Positions 6,008 to 9,633 of a stretch of DNA of 9,633 nucleotides are shown here, piece by piece (position 1 is the first letter of the stretch; every line of letters starts with the position of its first letter). A model generated the notes under the pieces. It did no database searches. It was given only the letters and a program-made list of their open reading frames with translations, and had not been told where the DNA came from. Both the position numbers and the translations under genes were made by a program. The stretch lies in NCBI GenBank assembly GCA_964370375.1, contig CAYJIX010000073.1, positions 1 through 9,633 of the forward strand, given 5' to 3'. Source of the DNA: CAYJIX01 sp964370375 (lineage in GTDB: Bacteria > Desulfobacterota > Desulfovibrionia > Desulfovibrionales > Desulfovibrionaceae).

Positions 6008-7930
6008 ATGACCCGCAACATCTACCTAAAGACCGTATCGCCAAAAGACGCTGTAAAGCGTGTGCAAGAAGCCCTTGACAGGAAAAGCTTGATACAAGAG
6101 GAAGTTATCCCGTCGCACCTTGCCTTAAATCGTGTGCTGTCGCGCCCTGTGCATGCGGAGCTATCATCCCCCACATATCACAGTGCAGCCATGGACGGTT
6201 ATGCGGTTGAAGCCAAAGCAACATTTGAAGCACGAGAGGGCTTTCCTGTTGTTCTATCAAAAGAACAAGCCATTGCCATAAACACAGGGCAAGCCCTGCC
6301 AAGGCATTGTGATGCAGTCATCATGATTGAGCATGTGCTAGAAAGCCCTGAAGGCATTGCCATTGAAGCTCCTGCTTTCCCGTGGCAGCATGTGCGGCGC
6401 ATGGGTGAGGATGTGGTTGCAACCGAGTTGCTCTTTGCTCGTTACCACAAAATTGCCCCTTGGGATATTGGCGCGCTGCTCACGGCAGGGGTTTGGGAAG
6501 TGCCAGTTTGGCAACAGATCAACGCTTGCATTATCCCCACAGGTGATGAAGTTTTGGATTTTGCCCATAAGCCAAACCCAAAAGCCGGACAAGTGGTAGA
6601 GTCCAATTCTCAAATGCTCATGGGGCTTTTTACAAACGCAGGATGCATGGCTACACGCACAAAACCTGTGCCTGACGATATTGCCTCCTTGCACTTGGCC
6701 TTGCAAAAAGCCCTTGATTCCACGGCGCAGGTTATTTTGTTGTGCGCTGGCTCATCTGCCGGGTCTAAAGATTTTACACGGCAAATTATCGAGATGGAAG
6801 GAGAAGTCCTTGTCCATGGCATAGCTGTTATGCCGGGCAAGCCCTCTATCCTTGGCATTTGCCGCAATAAACTTGTGATAGGGGTTCCCGGGTACCCTGT
6901 AAGCGCGCTTGTTTGCTTTGAAGAGCTTATTTATCCGCTGATGAGCTGGCTAAACTATCGTTTTGTGCCCAAAAAACCCACAATTCCTGTGACCTTGGCC
7001 AGAGCCCTGCCCTCACGCCCGGGGATGGAAGAGCATGTTCGCCTTTGCGTTGGCCATGTGGGCGACACCATGATTGGCGTTCCCTTGCAGCGCGGTGCCG
7101 GCAACATCACCTCTGTGACCAAGGCGCAAGCCATGGCGCGTATCCCTGCTTTTTCTGAAGGACTGGACGAAGGCGATACGGTAACTGCCGAGCTTATGGT
7201 GCATGAAGACGAACTTGATTCGTGCATTGTTTGCGTTGGCAGCCACGACAACACCCTTGATCTGATCACAGATGAGCTTATGGCAAGGTTTGGCATGCCC
7301 TTTATTTCTGCTCATGTGGGCAGTATGGGGGGCATCACAGCCCTTACCAAAGGCACCTGCCACCTTGCAGGCATGCACCTGTTTGAGCCTTTGCACAACG
7401 ATTTTAATTTTCCCTTTCTTCTGCGTTTTGCGCCAAACCTTGATGTTGTTGTGTACAATTTGGCCATCCGTCATCAGGGTTTGATAGTGCCAAAAGGCAA
7501 CCCTGAAAAGGTGCAGGGCATTAGCGACCTTACGCGCGTTCGATTTATCAACCGTCAACGCGGTTCAGGCACGCGCATTTTGCTAGACCATCATTTGCAA
7601 CAAGCAGGCATTGCGCCTGACAGTGTGCAAGGCTATGCAAAAGAAGAAGTCACGCACATGGCGGTGGCTGTCAATGTGCTTACAGGTATTGCTGATTGCG
7701 GCATGGGTATTTATGCGGCGGCAAAAGCCCTTGACCTTGATTTTGTGCCCTTAGCCCATGAACGCTATGACCTTGTTATTCCTAAAGCATATGTAGAAGA
7801 TGCGCGGATAAAAGCCATTATAAGCCTGCTTCACGATGACAAATTCAAGGAACGCATTGTGGCGCAAGGTGGGGCTGAAATTACGTATACAGGGCAGATC
7901 ATGAAGGCAGGGAGCGTGTCCAGCAGCTAA
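6008..7930 (+). CDS. moeA: Molybdopterin molybdotransferase MoeA with C-terminal PBP-like domain
   Basis: MoeA inserts molybdate into adenylylated molybdopterin, the final step of molybdenum cofactor synthesis in the cytoplasm. Residues 1 to ~400 are a complete MoeA. Visible are the SAAMDGYAV signature (59-67), INTGQALP (91-98), the MoCF-like domain with IIPTGDEVL (175-183), VESNSQML (197-204), CAGSSAGSKDF (246-256), VHGIAVMPGKP (269-279) and GVPGYPVSA (292-300). Domain IV ends near 400. Residues ~405-640 form a second domain resembling periplasmic/LysR-type ligand-binding proteins: VGSHDNTLDLI, GSMGGITAL (438-446), HLFEP, NRQRGSGTRILLD (515-527) and a CGMGIYAAAKALDLDFVPL segment (564-582). 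Such MoeA-PBP fusions of ~640 residues are known in sulfate reducers and some archaea. The second domain is presumed to bind molybdate, tungstate or another small ligand, which is not proven. The gene has its own promoter and stands alone. Confidence 0.93.
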   Translation: MTRNIYLKTVSPKDAVKRVQEALDRKSLIQEEVIPSHLALNRVLSRPVHAELSSPTYHSAAMDGYAVEAKATFEAREGFPVVLSKEQAIAINTGQALPRHCDAVIMIEHVLESPEGIAIEAPAFPWQHVRRMGEDVVATELLFARYHKIAPWDIGALLTAGVWEVPVWQQINACIIPTGDEVLDFAHKPNPKAGQVVESNSQMLMGLFTNAGCMATRTKPVPDDIASLHLALQKALDSTAQVILLCAGSSAGSKDFTRQIIEMEGEVLVHGIAVMPGKPSILGICRNKLVIGVPGYPVSALVCFEELIYPLMSWLNYRFVPKKPTIPVTLARALPSRPGMEEHVRLCVGHVGDTMIGVPLQRGAGNITSVTKAQAMARIPAFSEGLDEGDTVTAELMVHEDELDSCIVCVGSHDNTLDLITDELMARFGMPFISAHVGSMGGITALTKGTCHLAGMHLFEPLHNDFNFPFLLRFAPNLDVVVYNLAIRHQGLIVPKGNPEKVQGISDLTRVRFINRQRGSGTRILLDHHLQQAGIAPDSVQGYAKEEVTHMAVAVNVLTGIADCGMGIYAAAKALDLDFVPLAHERYDLVIPKAYVEDARIKAIISLLHDDKFKERIVAQGGAEITYTGQIMKAGSVSSS

Positions 7931-8064
7931 AAAAGCGATGACATAGGACGTTATACAATAAAGAACAATCGCGGCGTTGCAAAGCAAAGGCGATTGCTAC
8001 GTCAAATTGCAACGTATAGAACGGCGTGAACTGTTTAGCCTGCCACCTGCTTGGTCGCTTTTTT
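7929..8064. other. Long inverted repeat spanning the convergent moeA/mutT gap
   Basis: AAAAAAGCGA (7929-7938), starting in the moeA stop codon, is complementary to TCGCTTTTTT (8055-8064), just outside the mutT stop, with ~116 nt between. Inside, CAATCGC (7967-7973) can pair with GCGATTG (7990-7996). Because each outer arm ends in a run of A or T, the pair may act as a branched bidirectional terminator between the converging genes. No gene is supported inside. Confidence 0.4.
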
Positions 8065-8065
8065 G

Positions 8066-8482
8066 CTACGCTTGCGATGATTTTTCAGCCAATAGCTGTA
8101 AAAGAGGCATATCTGCTTCAAGAAAGGCAAGCTGCAACGCTTCTTGCGCTGTGACCCAGCATAAATGTTGCCCTTCACGGGGTGTAACCGTTCCTTCATA
8201 CGCGCGCACGTGAAAAAACGTTAGATCCACGGTCAATTCTAACGAGTAGGCATGTTCAAAGCGCGAGCACAGTTCAGCTTTGCGTACATGAATGCCCAAT
8301 TCTTCATAAAGTTCGCGTTCAAGGGCTTGTTGTGCGCCTTCGCCCTGCTCTATCTTGCCACCGGGAAACTCCCACATGCCGGCATGACGTTTGCCCAAAG
8401 GACGTTGTACGGCCAAAAACGTTGTCGCGTCGTGCCAAATGATTCCGGCAACAACGCGACAAAAAGATGAAGAAACAGTCAT
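8066..8482 (-). CDS. mutT: MutT-type NUDIX hydrolase (8-oxo-dGTP diphosphatase)
   Basis: This 138-residue protein fits the MutT branch of NUDIX enzymes, which hydrolyse 8-oxo-dGTP to the monophosphate and so prevent misincorporation. The NUDIX box is perfect at residues 42-64: G42, E48, then RELYEELGI (56-64), with R56, E57, E60 and E61 as metal-binding/catalytic positions. The preceding VQRPLGKRHAGMWEFPGG (25-42) is the characteristic MutT context. It starts 44 bp after the purH stop on the same strand, so it is probably co-transcribed with purH. No Shine-Dalgarno is visible before the ATG at 8482 (the minus strand reads TTTAGTTGAATTC), so translation may be weak, or the true start may differ. 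Substrate assignment is by family; other oxidised nucleotides are possible. Confidence 0.88.
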   Translation of the reverse strand: MTVSSSFCRVVAGIIWHDATTFLAVQRPLGKRHAGMWEFPGGKIEQGEGAQQALERELYEELGIHVRKAELCSRFEHAYSLELTVDLTFFHVRAYEGTVTPREGQHLCWVTAQEALQLAFLEADMPLLQLLAEKSSQA

Positions 8483-8526
8483 GAATTCAACTAAACAGAA
8501 TGTTAGGACAGCATAGTAGCAGCCTG

Positions 8527-9105
8527 TTACGCAAGATAGCCTGCAATCATGGCATCATAACGCGATGTGCGTTCAAAGGTTTTCGCGGCCATGCGCTTAC
8601 GAAACTCTAAGGACACGCCTTTTTTGATTTCTTCGGTGGCAGCGGCATAATCGTCAAATGAGGACAAGGTCAGCACGCTGTGATAATTTTTCGAGGCAGC
8701 ACGCAAAAGACAAGGGCCACCAATGTCAATTTCTTCAATGGCTTGACGTGGTTCTAGGTTCTTTGCAAGGGCGCTTTCAAAATCATATAAATTGACACAA
8801 ACAAGGTCAAAAGGCTTAATGCCGTTTGCTTGCAAGGTTGTCATGTGTTCGGGATTGTCTTTATCGGCTAGGATGCCGCCGTGAATAAAAGGATGCAAGG
8901 TTTTAACGCGGCCGCCCAAAATTTCGGGAAAACCTGTGACATCATGAACAGCGGTCACACGAAGCCCTGCTTTTTCTAAAAACGTAAGCGTGCCGCCTGT
9001 AGAAACAAGCTCAACCCCTTGATCCTGTAAAAAAGTGGCAAAATCTTGCAAGCCGTCTTTGTGGGTTACGCTGATAAGCGCGCGAGTGATGGAAAGAGTA
9101 TTCAT
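8527..9105 (-). CDS. purH: IMP cyclohydrolase (stand-alone PurH N-terminal domain)
   Basis: The protein closes FAICAR to IMP, the last step of de novo purine synthesis. Its 192 residues cover only the MGS-like cyclohydrolase domain of PurH: STGGT (35-39), GGRVKTLHP (64-72), VNLYDFE (104-110) and IDIGGPCLLRAASKN (126-140) are all present. The second half of ordinary PurH, the AICAR transformylase (full length ~520 residues), is absent, and the sequence after the stop shows no remnant of it. The protein ends cleanly at the domain boundary (AMIAGYLA). I therefore read it as a natural single-domain version, as I recall for desulfovibrios, with AICAR formylation supplied by another gene elsewhere. 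AAGGAA at 9109-9114 supports the start. The mutT gene follows, and a small membrane protein gene lies 54 bp upstream. Confidence 0.92.
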   Translation of the reverse strand: MNTLSITRALISVTHKDGLQDFATFLQDQGVELVSTGGTLTFLEKAGLRVTAVHDVTGFPEILGGRVKTLHPFIHGGILADKDNPEHMTTLQANGIKPFDLVCVNLYDFESALAKNLEPRQAIEEIDIGGPCLLRAASKNYHSVLTLSSFDDYAAATEEIKKGVSLEFRKRMAAKTFERTSRYDAMIAGYLA

Positions 9106-9159
9106 ATATTCCTTATGGATCCGTTGAATATGTTGAAGAAAAAAGCAACAAACAGCCCA

Positions 9160-9306
9160 TTAATGATCCATATGGCTACCTTGCTTTACACGGTAAAGCG
9201 CAACCCCCACAATAAGGATAAAATAGGCGGCAATAACTGCAACACCAATAACACCTTGTGCAGAAGAATGGGATACGTTGGTCATAAGCGTATCAAAAAT
9301 ATTCAT
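9160..9306 (-). CDS. Small single-pass membrane protein (48 residues)
   Basis: The minus strand has ATG at 9306 with a perfect AAGGAG (9312-9317) five nt upstream, and TAA at 9160-9162. The 48-residue product starts MNIFDTLMTNVSHSSAQ, has one hydrophobic segment at about residues 18-38 (GVIGVAVIAAYFILIVGVALY) and ends in a hydrophilic RVKQGSHMDH tail. The positive charges after the segment suggest a cytoplasmic C-terminus. It lies 54 bp upstream of purH on the same strand and may be co-transcribed. I do not recognise the family; short subunits of sodium symporters or of oxidases have this general shape, but nothing here identifies it. Good ribosome site and clean membrane segment make a real gene likely. 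Confidence 0.7.
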   Translation of the reverse strand: MNIFDTLMTNVSHSSAQGVIGVAVIAAYFILIVGVALYRVKQGSHMDH

Positions 9307-9398
9307 GGCAGCTCCTTATTGTTTGCAAAAAGCATGCTCTTTTGAGCGGCAAAAGTCAAGCTGTATGAAAAAAACTGTGCCTGAAAAAAGCCGACTTT

Positions 9399-9431
9399 AA
9401 GACTCCTGCACAATTCATTGTGCTGAGTCTT
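9399..9431. terminator. Terminator-like hairpin, copy 2 of the dispersed hairpin repeat
   Basis: AAGACTC (9399-9405) pairs with GAGTCTT (9425-9431), and inside it GCACAA (9408-9413) pairs with TTGTGC (9418-9423) around a TTCA loop, with one unpaired base on each side. T residues follow on the plus strand. On the minus strand GGCTTTTTTC lies a little beyond. The core is the reverse complement of that at 5745-5762. Confidence 0.6.
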
Positions 9432-9436
9432 TTGGA

Positions 9437-9633
9437 GCGTTGGCGGCAGCCAATGCGACCAAACAACGCGAAGCCTTATAAGTCTTGCTAAAAAGCTTTG
9501 CTTTTAAGCAAGACTAAAATCAAGAGTGGGTGCAATTCACTTGCACCGTTCCTGCCCGAAGGGGACCACGCTAGTGGCATAGCCGTTCCAACTAGGCGGG
9601 CGCCAAAGGCGTTCCCGTTAGGTGAGTCTTTGA
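9437..9633. other. Gene-poor right edge with a series of hairpins
   Basis: No convincing gene is visible. Successive hairpins can be drawn: GCGTTGGC/GCCAATGC (9437-9456, GGCA loop), a 16 bp stem with one mismatch starting AGTCTTGCT (9481-9496 with 9500-9515), GGTGCAA/TTGCACC (9529-9547), then short GC-rich ones: CCC-GAA-GGG, CCAC-GCTA-GTGG, and GGGCGCC with GGCGTTCCC. GTTCC recurs three times between 9548 and 9616. The stretch is more GC-rich than the other intergenic regions here. It may be a non-coding RNA, a repeat island or the 3' region of a gene beyond the edge. Confidence 0.4.

Noticed and set aside
7013..7558. 181-residue minus-strand open frame
   Set aside because: It is antisense to moeA, with no recognisable motif; the plus-strand frame is clearly the coding one.
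7977..8213. 78-residue plus-strand open frame between moeA and mutT
   Set aside because: Most of it overlaps mutT antisense, and there is no ribosome site.
8483..8526. Possible remnant of the PurH transformylase domain after the purH stop
   Set aside because: Only 44 bp separate purH from mutT and no frame resembles the transformylase domain.
9452..9490. Short plus-strand ORF, ATG CGA CCA ... TAA (12 residues)
   Set aside because: Too short, no well-placed ribosome site, and embedded in hairpin-forming sequence.
9617..9623. GTTAGGT, matching an integron attC core (GTTRRRY)
   Set aside because: A seven-base degenerate match is expected by chance, and no paired site or integrase is visible.
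9488..9631. Open minus-strand frame of 47 codons entering from the right edge and ending at TAG 9488-9490
   Set aside because: It crosses several hairpins, has no recognisable motif and could be open by chance; without the upstream sequence it cannot be called a gene.

Overview
The window looks like chromosomal DNA of a Gram-negative, probably anaerobic bacterium. A desulfovibrio-like deltaproteobacterium (Desulfovibrionales) fits best. The clues are a MoeA protein fused to a periplasmic-binding-protein-like domain, a stand-alone IMP cyclohydrolase instead of bifunctional PurH, and a fused TAXI-type TRAP transporter. The taxonomic call is an inference from gene content, not from a marker gene.

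Layout, left to right. (1) At 1-113 (minus) lies the N-terminus of a DUF4143-type AAA ATPase, cut by the window edge. It is preceded by a ~160 bp segment (126-285) with three copies of a ~30 bp repeat, bounded by 8 bp inverted repeats; this looks like the end of an IS21-family element. (2) An Asp/Glu-type amino-acid racemase (373-1131, minus) has a good sigma70 promoter ~180 bp upstream and two 20 bp repeats in its leader. (3) An AT-rich stretch (1376-1971) holds a decayed RelB/DinJ antitoxin joined in frame to the start of a YafQ-like toxin, then the upstream region of the transporter operon. (4) A plus-strand operon follows: TAXI solute-binding protein (1972-2940), an intercistronic hairpin, a fused TRAP permease (3035-5104) and a zinc-ribbon membrane protein of unknown function (5142-5639). 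Three hairpins come after it. (5) The molybdopterin molybdotransferase MoeA with its C-terminal PBP-like domain (6008-7930, plus) has its own promoter and an unusually short predicted leader. (6) Convergent to it is a minus-strand group: a 48-residue single-pass membrane protein (9160-9306), IMP cyclohydrolase PurH (8527-9105) and a MutT-type NUDIX hydrolase (8066-8482). (7) The right edge (9399-9633) has no convincing gene but contains a dense series of hairpins, one sharing an 18-nt core with a hairpin after the TRAP operon.

Functionally the window is mostly ordinary metabolism and transport: import of an unknown organic anion or amino-acid-like solute, amino-acid racemisation, molybdenum cofactor synthesis, purine synthesis and nucleotide-pool cleansing. 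I see no intact defence system or other clearly new multi-gene system. The most interesting items are the dead toxin-antitoxin fusion, the IS21-like repeat segment next to the ATPase gene, the small membrane protein upstream of purH, the zinc-ribbon protein attached to the TRAP operon, and the repeated hairpin elements.
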